Source of the DNA: an uncultured Pseudomonadota bacterium
GTDB taxonomy: Bacteria > Pseudomonadota > Gammaproteobacteria > Burkholderiales > Burkholderiaceae_C
Assembly (NCBI GenBank): GCA_945952465.1
Contig: CAMFIB010000001.1
Span: 930,001-994,000, forward strand
DNA length: 64,000 nt
Direction of reading: 5' to 3'
The translations under genes were made by a program, and so were the position numbers. The notes beneath the pieces were generated by a model. That model did no database searches. It was not told where the DNA came from and worked only from the letters and a program-made list of their open reading frames with translations. This document shows positions 1-7,826 of the stretch, in pieces (position 1 is the first letter of the stretch; the number at the start of each line of letters is the position of its first letter).

Positions 1-201
1 CTGGAATCCACCCTGGGCGCCGTGAAAACCACGCTGAAGAAAGGCGGCTCGGTTTCGCTCGTGGGTTTCGGCACTTTCGCTGTGGGCAAACGTGCGGCGC
101 GTTCGGGCCGCAACCCGCGCACCGGCGCTGCGATTAAAATCAAGGCTGCCAAAGTGCCGAAGTTCCGTCCTGGCAAGGCACTGAAGGATGCTCTGAATTG
201 A
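1..201 (+). CDS. hupB: HU family DNA-binding protein, 3' part (partial)
   Basis: The frame is open from the first base and stops at TGA 199–201, giving the last 66 residues of a roughly 90-residue HU protein. Visible HU hallmarks are the stretch [20 protein letters not shown] and the DNA-contacting arm with [13 protein letters not shown], followed by the C-terminal [17 protein letters not shown] is a dimeric nucleoid protein that bends DNA. The start codon lies outside the window. A tRNA-Val gene begins 16 bases after the stop, with a terminator behind it, so the two are probably co-transcribed. The next gene is a PpiD-like chaperone, an order I recall as common in Burkholderiales downstream of lon. 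Confidence 0.95.
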   Translation: MESTLGAVKTTLKKGGSVSLVGFGTFAVGKRAARSGRNPRTGAAIKIKAAKVPKFRPGKALKDALN

Positions 202-217
202 GCAATGTTTTCCGGTG

Positions 218-293
218 GGGTGCTTAGCTCAGCTGGTAGAGCGGCGCCCTTACAAGGCGTAGGTCGGCGGTTCGAACCCGTCAGCACCCACCA
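218..293 (+). tRNA. tRNA-Val, anticodon TAC
   Basis: This is a 76-nt cloverleaf with encoded CCA. The acceptor starts GGGTGCT at 218, the D stem is GCTC/GAGC, the anticodon stem is GCGCC/GGCGT, and the loop CTTACAA holds anticodon TAC at 251–253. The T arm has GGTTCGAACCC. The gene lies between hupB and the terminator at 300–324, with no separate promoter visible in the 16-base gap, so it is probably processed from the hupB transcript. Confidence 0.97.
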
Positions 294-299
294 AGCGAC

Positions 300-326
300 A
301 AGGCGAACGGATGTTCGCCTTTTTCA
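300..326 (+). terminator. Rho-independent terminator after tRNA-Val
   Basis: A 9-bp perfect stem, AAGGCGAAC / GTTCGCCTT with loop GGAT, is followed by a T run. It ends the hupB–tRNA-Val unit. It overlaps the upstream ATG at 311, which argues for the later ATG at 350 as the start of the next gene. Confidence 0.85.
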
Positions 327-349
327 TTTGTTGTCTCGAAAGATGCCGC

Positions 350-2269
350 ATGTTTGATTTCATCCGCAACCACTCCAAGACGGCCCTGTTCGTGCTGTTC
401 TTGCTGGTCGTGCCGTCCTTCATCCTGATCGGCACCGGCGCGAACCGGATGACCGAGAAGACCGCTACCGTCGCCACGGTGGACGGCAAGGACATCACCC
501 AGAGCGACTGGGATGCGGCCCACGAAAACGAGGCCCGGGCCCAGCGCGCGGCCAATCCGCAAATCGACCCCAAGGTGCTCGACACGCCGGAAGCCCGGTA
601 CACAACGCTCGAGGCCATGGTGCGCGACCGCGTGTTGGCGGCGGCGGTGAACAAGCAGCATCTCTCGGTCAGCGACGCGCGGGTGGTTCAGGAGCTTCAG
701 CAAAACCAGGTCATTGCCTCGTTGCGCAAGGCCGATGGCACGCTGGACATGGATCGCTACCGGCAACTCGCGGCCGCGCAGGGCATGACGCCCGAAATGC
801 TGGAGGCCGGCATTCGCCGCAGCCTGTCGTTGCAGCAGGTGTCTGAAGGGCTTGGCAAGACCGGTTTCAGCCCCAAGGCTGTTGCTGATCGTGCGATCGA
901 GCCCTTCTTCGAGCACCGCGAGGTTCGCATCGCCCGCTTCAAGACCGAAGATTATTTGAAGAAGGTCGCCCCGACGGACGCGGAGGTCGAGCAGTTCTAC
1001 AAAGACAACCCGAATCTGTTCCGCGCGCCTGAGCAGGCCGACATCGAGTACGTTGTGCTGGATCTGGATGCGGTCAAAAAGACGATCACGGTCGACGAGG
1101 CGGCGCTCAAGGCGTATTACGACCAGAATGCCGCGCGCCTGGCCGGCAAGGAAGAGCGCCGCGCCAGCCACATCCTGATCGCCGCCGCAAAGGACGCTTC
1201 GCCCGACGACCGCGCGAAGGCCAAGACCAAGGCCGAGCACTTGCTGGCCGAGATCAAGAAGGCGCCGCAGACCTTCGCCGAACTCGCCAAGAAGAATTCA
1301 CAGGACCCTGGCTCTGCGGCCAACGGCGGCGACCTTGATTTCTTCAGCCGCGGCGCGATGACCAAGAACTTCGAAGATGCGGTTTTTTCGATGAAGAAGG
1401 GCGATGTGAGCAACATCGTCGAAACGGAGTTCGGCTACCACATCATTCAGTTGACCGACGTGAAGCTGCCAAAGCAGAAGTCGTTTGAGGAGTCGCGCCC
1501 TGAGATCGAGACGGAATACCGCGCGCAGCAGGCCGCTGCGAAGTTTGCCGAGGCCGCCGAGACCTTTACCAATCTGGTCTACGAACAGTCCGACAGCCTG
1601 AAGCCGGTTGCCGACAAGCTCAAGCTGGCGGTCAAATCGGCCCAGAAACTCGGTCGTCAGCCGAGCGCCGACGCCAAAGGTGCGCTGGCCAGCCGCAAGC
1701 TGTTGGACGCCGTTTTCTCCCCAGACGCCACCGAGAAGAAGCGCAACACCGAAGCGGTCGAGGTCGGCCCGAACGAACTGGTCGCCGCACGCATCGTGCA
1801 TTACAACCCGGCTCGCACGCTCCCGTTCGCCGAGGTCAGCGCCATTGCGCGCGGCCGCCTGGTGGAGAAGCAGGCGCAGGCGCTGGCGATCAAAGAGGGC
1901 AAGGAGAAACTGGCCGCTTGGCAGGCCAATCCCGCCAGTGCGGTATGGCCGGAGTCTGTGCAGTTGTCGCGCGAAGACCAGAAGGCGCCGCAGGCCATCG
2001 TGCGCGCGGCCTTGCGGGCCGATGGCGGCAAGCTGCCGGCCATGATTGGCGTCGAGCTGGATGGGCTGGGTTATGCGGTGTTGAGCGTCGACAAGGCTGT
2101 GCCGCGCGGCACCGTCGAGGCCGCCAAGAGCCAGCGGGAACTGACCCAATATGGGCAATGGTGGTCGACCGCCGAAGGCCGGGCCTACTATGAAGTGCTG
2201 AAAGAACGGTTCAAGGTTCGCTACAAGGTCGCAGCACCGGCACTCGCCGTGGCGCCTGAAGCAAACTGA
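350..2269 (+). CDS. ppiD: PpiD-like periplasmic peptidyl-prolyl isomerase/chaperone
   Basis: The protein has 639 residues. It begins MFDFIRNHSKTALF, with a single membrane anchor at about residues 9–32 and no cleavage site, as in PpiD, which is held in the inner membrane with its bulk in the periplasm. A SurA-N-like chaperone region follows. A parvulin domain at about residues 270–370 shows RASHILI, then AELAKKNSQDPGSAANGGDL and FGYHIIQLT. The C-terminal third is a second SurA-like region. PpiD helps newly exported outer-membrane proteins fold near the Sec translocon. An in-frame ATG at 311 lies in the terminator hairpin, so 350 is preferred. No strong ribosome site is visible. Confidence 0.9.
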   Translation: MFDFIRNHSKTALFVLFLLVVPSFILIGTGANRMTEKTATVATVDGKDITQSDWDAAHENEARAQRAANPQIDPKVLDTPEARYTTLEAMVRDRVLAAAVNKQHLSVSDARVVQELQQNQVIASLRKADGTLDMDRYRQLAAAQGMTPEMLEAGIRRSLSLQQVSEGLGKTGFSPKAVADRAIEPFFEHREVRIARFKTEDYLKKVAPTDAEVEQFYKDNPNLFRAPEQADIEYVVLDLDAVKKTITVDEAALKAYYDQNAARLAGKEERRASHILIAAAKDASPDDRAKAKTKAEHLLAEIKKAPQTFAELAKKNSQDPGSAANGGDLDFFSRGAMTKNFEDAVFSMKKGDVSNIVETEFGYHIIQLTDVKLPKQKSFEESRPEIETEYRAQQAAAKFAEAAETFTNLVYEQSDSLKPVADKLKLAVKSAQKLGRQPSADAKGALASRKLLDAVFSPDATEKKRNTEAVEVGPNELVAARIVHYNPARTLPFAEVSAIARGRLVEKQAQALAIKEGKEKLAAWQANPASAVWPESVQLSREDQKAPQAIVRAALRADGGKLPAMIGVELDGLGYAVLSVDKAVPRGTVEAAKSQRELTQYGQWWSTAEGRAYYEVLKERFKVRYKVAAPALAVAPEAN

Positions 2270-2303
2270 CGGAACCAACCGACCGAGGCGGGTAACGACC
2301 CGC

Positions 2304-2309
2304 TATAAT
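2304..2309 (+). promoter_or_regulatory. -10 box for tRNA-His
   Basis: A perfect TATAAT lies 12 bases upstream of the mature tRNA-His 5' end. The -35 at the expected spacing (2281–2286, GACCGA) is poor. The location suits a stable-RNA promoter. Confidence 0.6.
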
Positions 2310-2321
2310 CTTGCCTCTGTG

Positions 2322-2397
2322 GTGGCTGTAGCTCAGTTGGTAGAGTCCCAGATTGTGATTCTGGTCGTCGTGGGTTCGAGTCCCATCAGCCACCCCA
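2322..2397 (+). tRNA. tRNA-His, anticodon GTG
   Basis: This is a 76-nt cloverleaf. The acceptor GTGGCTG pairs with CAGCCAC (2387–2393), then the His-specific discriminator C at 2394 and encoded CCA 2395–2397. The anticodon stem is CCAGA/TCTGG with loop TTGTGAT, giving anticodon GTG at 2355–2357. The D arm has GCTCAGTTGGTAGAGT and the T arm GGTTCGAGTCC. It has its own TATAAT and terminator and marks the left edge of the Tad pilus region. Confidence 0.97.
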
Positions 2398-2722
2398 CTT
2401 AAATGCAGCGCCGCACTTTGATGCGGCGCTTTTGTTTTTGCATTCCCGCGAGCGATGCAGCCGTGTCGAGCTCCGCGGGCGTTCTGCTCTCCAATCCGAC
2501 GAAGATTGAATTTGGTCCGATAGCAGCGCAATCCAAAGCGAATAGAGGCGTTAATACTGCCTCTGGTTCGGGCCAGGAAAAAGTAAGCCCAATGTTTTCA
2601 CCCGAAGCCTGTGCCGGAACTTGAGCAAGGGATTGCATCTGGAAAGTGGCCTTATTCAATCAATGGCAATGCCTTCCCGTCCTTAGGATCAGGGCTCCTT
2701 AACCACTTTCTCGGAGCCACAC
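2398..2722. other. Gene-free stretch between tRNA-His and the first pilin gene
   Basis: No convincing coding frame is seen. It holds the tRNA-His terminator at its left end and a small hairpin AGAGGC (2544–2549) / GCCTCT (2559–2564). A weak promoter-like pair, TTGCAT 2633–2638 and TTCAAT 2655–2660, lies about 60 bases before the pilin gene. A GGAG at 2713–2716 is its ribosome site. The pilin leader promoter should be here, but I cannot fix it with confidence. Confidence 0.5.
2407..2435 (+). terminator. Rho-independent terminator after tRNA-His
   Basis: A 9-bp stem AGCGCCGCA / TGCGGCGCT with a 6-base loop is followed by TTTGTTTTT, starting 10 bases after the tRNA CCA end. Confidence 0.85.
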
Positions 2723-2893
2723 ATGCAAGCCATCACCAAATTCTTCCGCGATGAAGAAGGCGCCACCGCCATTGAGTACGGTCTGATCGCTGGTCTGATT
2801 GCCGTTGCGATCATCGTTGCCGTGACCCAGGTTGGCACGAACCTGAAGGGGACCTTCACCTTCATCGGTAACAAGCTGCCGACCACGACCTGA
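2723..2893 (+). CDS. flp: Flp-type pilin 1
   Basis: The protein has 56 residues: a short leader MQAITKFFRDEEG, then ATAIEYGLIAGLIAVAII, the Flp signature. TadV-type prepilin peptidases cut after the Gly in the G-XXXX-EY motif, here G13. The mature protein is one hydrophobic helix plus a short tail ending KLPTTT. A GGAG lies 7 bases before the ATG. The gene is the first of the Tad locus, 75 bases ahead of a near-identical second pilin gene. It should be the major subunit of a type IVc pilus used in surface attachment, assembled by the downstream machinery. Confidence 0.92.
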   Translation: MQAITKFFRDEEGATAIEYGLIAGLIAVAIIVAVTQVGTNLKGTFTFIGNKLPTTT

Positions 2894-2968
2894 GCGGACT
2901 GCGCTTGGATAGCATTGATCACCAGTGCTTGGTGTGCCCTATCTGATCTTTTTTTTCGGGAGCTCAAT

Positions 2969-3139
2969 ATGCAAGCCATCACCAATTTTTTCCGCGATGA
3001 AGAAGGTGCAACCGCCATCGAATACGGCTTGATCGCAGGCCTCATCGCCGTCGCCATCATTGTTGCCGTGACCGCCGTCGGAACCAACCTGACAGGGACC
3101 TTCAATTTCATCGGGGGAAAACTGCCGACGACGACCTAA
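2969..3139 (+). CDS. flp: Flp-type pilin 2
   Basis: This is a second 56-residue Flp pilin, identical in layout to the first: leader MQAITNFFRDEEG, cleavage motif G-ATAI-EY and the same hydrophobic helix. It differs from copy 1 mainly at K6/N and in the region after the helix (TQVGTNLKGTFTFIGN versus TAVGTNLTGTFNFIGG). A GGGAG at 2958–2962 lies about 6 bases before the ATG. An upstream in-frame ATG at 2915 would add a stretch absent from copy 1, so 2969 is preferred. The pair is a tandem duplication; which copy builds the pilus cannot be told from sequence. Confidence 0.92.
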   Translation: MQAITNFFRDEEGATAIEYGLIAGLIAVAIIVAVTAVGTNLTGTFNFIGGKLPTTT

Positions 3140-3242
3140 GTTGAATGGACGCATCTTCGAGTTGAAAAGTATGATTCGATGCGCTGTTTAATAACGTTCA
3201 AGCCATCCCCTCGGGTGGCTTGAATGTCCGGGTTAATCACCT

Positions 3243-3275
3243 AAGCCGCTTCACGCTAGTGAAGCGGCTTTTTTG
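3243..3275 (+). terminator. Rho-independent terminator after the pilin genes
   Basis: A 12-bp perfect stem AAGCCGCTTCAC / GTGAAGCGGCTT with loop GCTA is followed by TTTT. It separates the highly expressed pilin genes from the assembly operon, a usual way to make pilin in excess. Confidence 0.9.
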
Positions 3276-3459
3276 CTTTTGAATGATCGCGATCCGGTTG
3301 GTCCTGCATGCCGGCGCTGGCCGAGGCATTGCCGCTACCGCCTCACGCCTCCCCGCTGGCGCCAGGAATCCGTTTGATCTGCACGGTACCTTGGGCGTTT
3401 CATGGTGAATCGCGTTTGCCATAGAAGGCCGGAAGCCACATCGGACATGAGCCATGTAG

Positions 3460-3475
3460 AACCTAAGTTTAGGTT
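3460..3475. promoter_or_regulatory. Palindrome upstream of the Tad assembly operon
   Basis: Perfect 7-bp arms AACCTAA / TTAGGTT around a GT centre, about 150 bases before the prepilin peptidase gene. The size suits a dimeric regulator's operator, but no binding protein can be named. Confidence 0.35.
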
Positions 3476-3550
3476 TCTGCTGTGCATAAAAAAGCTGCGC
3501 AACAAACCCCGCATTGTTCGGCCGATTGGCGTTACGTTCTGTATTTACGA

Positions 3551-3580
3551 TGAGCCCCATTCGATAACTCATGGGGCTCA
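3551..3580 (+). promoter_or_regulatory. Perfect inverted repeat before the prepilin peptidase gene
   Basis: Arms TGAGCCCCAT (3551–3560) and ATGGGGCTCA (3571–3580) flank a 10-base loop. There is no T run after it, so it is unlikely to be a terminator. It could be an operator or an mRNA leader hairpin of the assembly operon. Confidence 0.45.
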
Positions 3581-3622
3581 CATGATCGGCGCGAGTTGCT
3601 TTTCTGATCTCAGGTTGCGAGC

Positions 3623-4126
3623 ATGACGTCCAACTTTTTGCTGGGCGGGCTCGTTATCTGGTGCTGTCTGATCGGTTGGTCGGACTGGACTCGGCGGCGC
3701 ATTCCGAATGTCCTGCTCATGGCCGGTTTTGGGTGCGCGTTGTTGGGGCTGGTGTTCCTGGGTAGAACGCCGTTCGGCGCATCTCCTCTCCAATGCTTGA
3801 TTGGCGCGCTGGCTGGCCTTCTGGCGCTATTGCCGTTCTACATCCTGCGAATCATGGGTGCGGGTGATGTGAAGCTTTTCGCTACCGCAGGCGCGTTGCT
3901 GGGTTGGCCGGCTTTGCTTCCGGTATGGCTGATTGCATCGGTTCTAGCCGCACTGCACGCAGTGGGCTGGATGACGTCGAGCACGTTCTTGCCCCAGTTG
4001 GCAGCTTCCCGATACGTGGGGACCTTCGGGCGGCTGCCATATGGCGCCCATCTTGCCGTTGGCATAGCGGCAGTGGCGTTTAAGCCTGAATTGATTGTGC
4101 CGTTTTCTTTTGGCTTATTTGCGTGA
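3623..4126 (+). CDS. cpaA: Prepilin peptidase of the Tad locus (TadV/CpaA, family A24)
   Basis: This 167-residue polytopic membrane aspartic protease removes leader peptides from Flp and TadE-type pseudopilins. The two catalytic aspartates are visible in family context: WSDWTRRRIPN near residue 21 and the GxGD motif MGAGDVKLFA near residue 80. The length fits the short A24 class (TadV) that lacks the N-terminal methylase domain of PilD. It is the first gene of the assembly operon, 29 bases upstream of cpaB. Confidence 0.9.
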   Translation: MTSNFLLGGLVIWCCLIGWSDWTRRRIPNVLLMAGFGCALLGLVFLGRTPFGASPLQCLIGALAGLLALLPFYILRIMGAGDVKLFATAGALLGWPALLPVWLIASVLAALHAVGWMTSSTFLPQLAASRYVGTFGRLPYGAHLAVGIAAVAFKPELIVPFSFGLFA

Positions 4127-4155
4127 ACCTCTTTACTTTCAACTTATAGCATCCC

Positions 4156-5124
4156 ATGAATAAGATCACCAAGCTCATCGCGGGCCTGCTGCTGCTGGCG
4201 GCCGCACTGATCGGCGTGTATGCCGTTCTGCTTGCCCGACAGCCAGCCCCAGAGCCGCAATCAGCCGCCGCGCCTGCGGCCGTCCCTTCCGTCAATCAAT
4301 TTTCTGTAGTCGTCGCGAGCAAGCTGCTCCAGGCGGGCAAGCCTGTGCCGGCCGACAGCATCAGAATCGAGAAACTGCCGATCAAACCGGCCGGTAGCTT
4401 TTCCGACAACGCCGAGGTGGTCGGGAAAGTGCCCGTGGTTGACGTGGGCGAAGGTGTGCCTGTCGTTCAATCCCATCTTTCAGGTGGTCTGGCAGGCCAG
4501 GTGGCGGAGGGCGAGCGGGCTGTGGCCGTCAGCGTCGATGAGACAACCGCCGTGGGGAATCGGGCTCGCCCCGGCGATTTCGTCGATGTTTTTATCTTGC
4601 TCAAGCAGGACAGCACCGAAATTTTACCGAGCCAGGCGCGACTGCTGCTGTCCCGCATCCGGGTGCTGGCTGTCGGCGGCGCTGCAGTCAATGAAGATGC
4701 ACCGGCCGACGCGGCTCAACGGGGTGTGACCGCCCGCACGGCCGTGTTGGCGGTGCCTCTGGCGGACGTCAATCGGCTGACGCTGGCCCAGGGTAATGGC
4801 CGTGTGACGCTGGCACTTCGCAATCCAAAGGACGAAACCGTTGCTTCGGAGTCGTTGTTCGACCCGATGCCACCTGTGCTGCAGGTGCGCGACATCAAGC
4901 ACAGCGCGGTCGATCCGTTCAGCGGTAAAGCTTTGTCGAAGGAATTGGCGGCAGAGCCAGTGAACTCAGCATTCGCAGGTACCAGCCTGTCGGGCCTGTC
5001 AGGCCTCAAGGACGGCAAGCTCAAGCGGCCGCAGGGCGGCGGTGCTCAGAGCGGGCCGATCACAGTGCGCGTAACCCCGGCTCCCGACATCATTGAAATC
5101 ATCCGCGGAGGAGTCCGCCAATGA
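4156..5124 (+). CDS. cpaB: Flp pilus assembly protein CpaB/RcpC
   Basis: The protein has 322 residues. An N-terminal signal/anchor helix (about 7–27) precedes a SAF domain (about 50–115, FSVVVASKLLQAGKPVPADSI) and an RcpC-type C-terminal region. CpaB is a periplasmic part of the Tad apparatus thought to work with the secretin, perhaps by contacting peptidoglycan. Its stop overlaps the start of the secretin gene by 4 bases (ATGA), showing translational coupling. Confidence 0.88.
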   Translation: MNKITKLIAGLLLLAAALIGVYAVLLARQPAPEPQSAAAPAAVPSVNQFSVVVASKLLQAGKPVPADSIRIEKLPIKPAGSFSDNAEVVGKVPVVDVGEGVPVVQSHLSGGLAGQVAEGERAVAVSVDETTAVGNRARPGDFVDVFILLKQDSTEILPSQARLLLSRIRVLAVGGAAVNEDAPADAAQRGVTARTAVLAVPLADVNRLTLAQGNGRVTLALRNPKDETVASESLFDPMPPVLQVRDIKHSAVDPFSGKALSKELAAEPVNSAFAGTSLSGLSGLKDGKLKRPQGGGAQSGPITVRVTPAPDIIEIIRGGVRQ

Positions 5125-6563
5125 GCGCCCTTCACCATCATCAAAAACATTCAGGTACTGCCATGCGACCGCTGTTCAAAACATCCGTTCTTGTTTCGCT
5201 GATCGGCGCCAGTTTCGGCTTGGCAGCAGCTTCGGCGGAAGATCGGCCCCCTGTGAATGGCGATGCCGTCGCCCTGGTTTCCGGTCCCCGTGCAGTCAAT
5301 CGGGGAGCTGCCAAAGGCGCCGCAGACACCAAGGCTATCGACGTTGCCGAGACTGCTGCCGCTGCGCTGCCGAGCTCCGTCAATCTCCAAAGCGCACAAC
5401 AACAGGAAATGTTGCTCGCCGCGCCGATCAGCCGGATCGCTATTGCCGACCCCAGCGTTGCCGATGCGCTCGTGATGAGGCCGAGCAAAGCCAACGGGGA
5501 TCACGGATCCTTGTTGTTGTTTGGCAAGCGTTCCGGAACCACGAATCTCTTGATTTGGTATCGGGGTCGCGCCAAGGCCTCCAGTGTGAATCTGGTCGTT
5601 GACGGAGACGATCTCAAAGGCACGGGGTTGCGGTCCACTGGACCGGTGCTCGCTGGTTCGGCCCCCAGCATGGTGGCCCATGCCCAGGCCAGTGAATTGA
5701 TCCGCCAGAACCTACCCGAGAAGGCAGGCAAAGTCCTCATCGATCAGAGCACGGTGGCCACCAGCGGCACCGTACAAGTCGATGTGAAGGTGGTCGAGTT
5801 CAGCAAGACGGCACTCAAACAGGTCGGTACGAACTTTTCCTTCGTCAAGGGAAAGTATTTCTTCGACTCGTTATTCACCACAACCAGCTCCCTGCAGAAT
5901 GCGTTCAATCTGGTGGGGCGCATCAGCGATACCACCACGGCAAGTCTTCGCTTGCTTCAGAGCAACGGCATGGCACGGGTGCTGGCTGAACCAACGCTCG
6001 TGGCGCAATCGGGCCACAGCGCCAGTTTTCTCGCCGGCGGGGAAATTCCCATTCCAGTGAGCCAGGGGCTGGGCAGTGTGTCCGTTGAATACAAACCTTT
6101 CGGCATCGGACTGGCCGTTACACCCACGGTGTTGAGTGCCGACCGCATCGCACTCAAGGTGGCGCCACAGGCCAGTGATCTGGATTACACGAACGCGGTC
6201 AGTGTGTCGGGTTCTCCTGTTCCTGCGCTGCTGACACGGAAGGCCGACACCACGGTCGAGTTGGGGGATGGTGAAAGCTTCGTCATCGGCGGGCTGATCA
6301 GCAAAAACACGGTGTCCAGCGTTAACAAGGTTCCCCTGCTGGGCGATCTGCCAGTGATCGGAGCTTTCTTCAAAAATCTGAATTTCCAGAGCGACGAGAA
6401 GGAACTTGTGATCATCGTCACGCCGCATCTGGTCAAGCCGTTGGCCCGCGAGGCCCGTTTGCCGAATCTGCCCGGAGATGGGGCCGACGCAGCGAATGCC
6501 CCGGTCTGGACGCCCTACGTGCTGGGTATTGGCAGTCGCAGTTTTCCCGGCTTTTCCCAATGA
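5121..6563 (+). CDS. cpaC: Tad secretin CpaC/RcpA
   Basis: The 480-residue outer-membrane secretin forms the pilus exit channel. A GGAGGAG 7 bases before the ATG at 5121 supports that start, although the hydrophobic signal peptide begins only at the internal Met15 (5163; RPLFKTSVLVSLIGASFG). A pilus-formation N-terminal domain spans about 90–170. The secretin core at about 205–450 shows VDVKVVEFSK, RVLAEPTLVAQSG, ELGDGESFVIGGLI, then VPLLGDLPVIGAFF and ELVIIVTPHLVKP, the classic secretin end. It overlaps cpaB and tadZ by 4 bases on each side. Confidence 0.93.
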   Translation: MSALHHHQKHSGTAMRPLFKTSVLVSLIGASFGLAAASAEDRPPVNGDAVALVSGPRAVNRGAAKGAADTKAIDVAETAAAALPSSVNLQSAQQQEMLLAAPISRIAIADPSVADALVMRPSKANGDHGSLLLFGKRSGTTNLLIWYRGRAKASSVNLVVDGDDLKGTGLRSTGPVLAGSAPSMVAHAQASELIRQNLPEKAGKVLIDQSTVATSGTVQVDVKVVEFSKTALKQVGTNFSFVKGKYFFDSLFTTTSSLQNAFNLVGRISDTTTASLRLLQSNGMARVLAEPTLVAQSGHSASFLAGGEIPIPVSQGLGSVSVEYKPFGIGLAVTPTVLSADRIALKVAPQASDLDYTNAVSVSGSPVPALLTRKADTTVELGDGESFVIGGLISKNTVSSVNKVPLLGDLPVIGAFFKNLNFQSDEKELVIIVTPHLVKPLAREARLPNLPGDGADAANAPVWTPYVLGIGSRSFPGFSQ

Positions 6564-7804
6564 GCACGATGCCGCCCGATTTGACAGCCGATCGCGGGTC
6601 CGTTGGATCGTTGCCGGAATTCGCGCTGGCATTCGCGCAAGCCGGTACAGCCGAAAAGCTGTCACTTGTGACGGCTCATCTGGGGCGGCTGCTTCCTGTA
6701 GATGGTTCTGTTCCCGAATGTGTTCGGGAACTGTCGGGCGGCCGGCAACGGCTGGTCTTCTTGGATTTTTCGCCATCTCAGGCGACCCGATCAGCGAGCC
6801 TGGCCAAACAGTTGGCGATTGCGACGCCCGAGATGGCATTGGTAGCCGTCGGCAACTCGGCCGTTGCCGACTCCGTCTTGGCGGCATTGCGTTCTGGCGT
6901 CCGCGACTTCATTGATCTCGACAATGCCGACGGTGATGCCGTGAACATCATCTCGCGTGCCCTGGCGAGTGGCAATGACAACGGCGGGCACGCTTCCCAG
7001 ACGCGCGGCAAGGTTGTGGCGGTTCTAGGGGCCCGGGCGGGTGTTGGCGCGAGCACTGTCGCCGTGAATCTGTCATTGCGAGCACAGAGGGCTTACGGCG
7101 CAACGGCCCGTGTCATGTTGCTGGACTTCGGTATTCCGATCGCCGATGCGTCCCTCTACCTGAACCAGAAGAAGGAATTCGATCTGCTGCAGGCCATCAA
7201 CAGCCTCAGTCGCATCGATGAAACCTTTATTGCATCGGCTTTTGCATCGCACCCCACGGGGTTTTCACTGTTACCCATGCCGACGCAACCGGACCGGTTG
7301 CGCCAGATCTCGTACGACGACGCCGTCGCACTGATCGGTGCGCTGCGGCGCTTTTTCCCAACCTTGGTTGCAGATCTCGGCGGCTTTGCCGATCTGGATT
7401 TCGTCGCGGCGATGGTTCGGCAGGCTGATGAAGTGCTTTTGATCAGTGACCCGTCAGTCGGCTCCATTGTGTCCGCGCGGTCCCTCCTGCAGGGCTTGGC
7501 AGAACGGGGCGTGATCGTCGGGAAAATTCGGCTGCTTTTGAATAAGTACGACGAAGCGCTTGCGTTGAATGCGGGGGACGTGGGAAAGCGGCTTGGCGTG
7601 GCGGCGCTCAGCGAGCTTCCGCACCGCCATGTGGCGATATTGCAGGCACTCAATCAGGGGAAGGCTTTGGTCGAAGCATCTCCCGACGATCTTTTTTCTC
7701 AAACCATCGATTCGGTTGTGCGCCAGTTCGACTGGCTGCCAGCAGAGGCCTCCGTAAAGCCCAAGGGGCTTGTCGGTGGTCTGCGCAATCTGATCCGGCG
7801 CTAA
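6560..7804 (+). CDS. cpaE: Pilus localisation/assembly protein TadZ (CpaE), atypical MinD/ParA-fold
   Basis: The protein has 414 residues. An N-terminal receiver-like domain (about 60–145) precedes a MinD/ParA-fold domain from about 150. The P-loop region reads LGARAGVGAST: the signature lysine near its start and the catalytic lysine before Ser/Thr are replaced by Arg/Ala-type residues. TadZ proteins are known as divergent members that help place the pilus, so weak or no ATP hydrolysis is plausible. LLDFGIPIADASLYLN follows as the Walker A' region. It overlaps the secretin gene by 4 bases; tadA begins 22 bases on. Confidence 0.88.
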   Translation: MSTMPPDLTADRGSVGSLPEFALAFAQAGTAEKLSLVTAHLGRLLPVDGSVPECVRELSGGRQRLVFLDFSPSQATRSASLAKQLAIATPEMALVAVGNSAVADSVLAALRSGVRDFIDLDNADGDAVNIISRALASGNDNGGHASQTRGKVVAVLGARAGVGASTVAVNLSLRAQRAYGATARVMLLDFGIPIADASLYLNQKKEFDLLQAINSLSRIDETFIASAFASHPTGFSLLPMPTQPDRLRQISYDDAVALIGALRRFFPTLVADLGGFADLDFVAAMVRQADEVLLISDPSVGSIVSARSLLQGLAERGVIVGKIRLLLNKYDEALALNAGDVGKRLGVAALSELPHRHVAILQALNQGKALVEASPDDLFSQTIDSVVRQFDWLPAEASVKPKGLVGGLRNLIRR

Positions 7805-7826
7805 CGGCACTCTGCGGACGAACACC

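Larger units (their letters stand above)
3140..3622. other. Non-coding region between pilin 2 and the prepilin peptidase gene
   Basis: No credible gene is seen. It holds a hairpin without T run (TTCAAGCCA 3197–3205 / TGGCTTGAA 3216–3224), a strong terminator at 3243–3275, a palindrome AACCTAA-GT-TTAGGTT at 3460–3475, and a perfect 10-bp inverted repeat TGAGCCCCAT / ATGGGGCTCA at 3551–3580, 42 bases before the next start codon. This suggests pilins and assembly genes are separate transcription units, with control elements for the latter here. Confidence 0.6.

Noticed and set aside
1836-1850. GTCAGCGCCAT in ppiD, like the repeat core
   Set aside because: The 17-nt stem-loop is absent at the required 12-base distance and the residues fit the protein, so this is a chance match.
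2660-2680. Sigma-54-like TGGCAATGCC before the first pilin gene
   Set aside because: The GG and GC dinucleotides are not at the required 10-base spacing.
3402-3626. 74-residue open frame before the prepilin peptidase gene
   Set aside because: It has no ribosome site, its composition is unlike its neighbours, and it crosses two palindromes and the next start codon. It is treated as non-coding.
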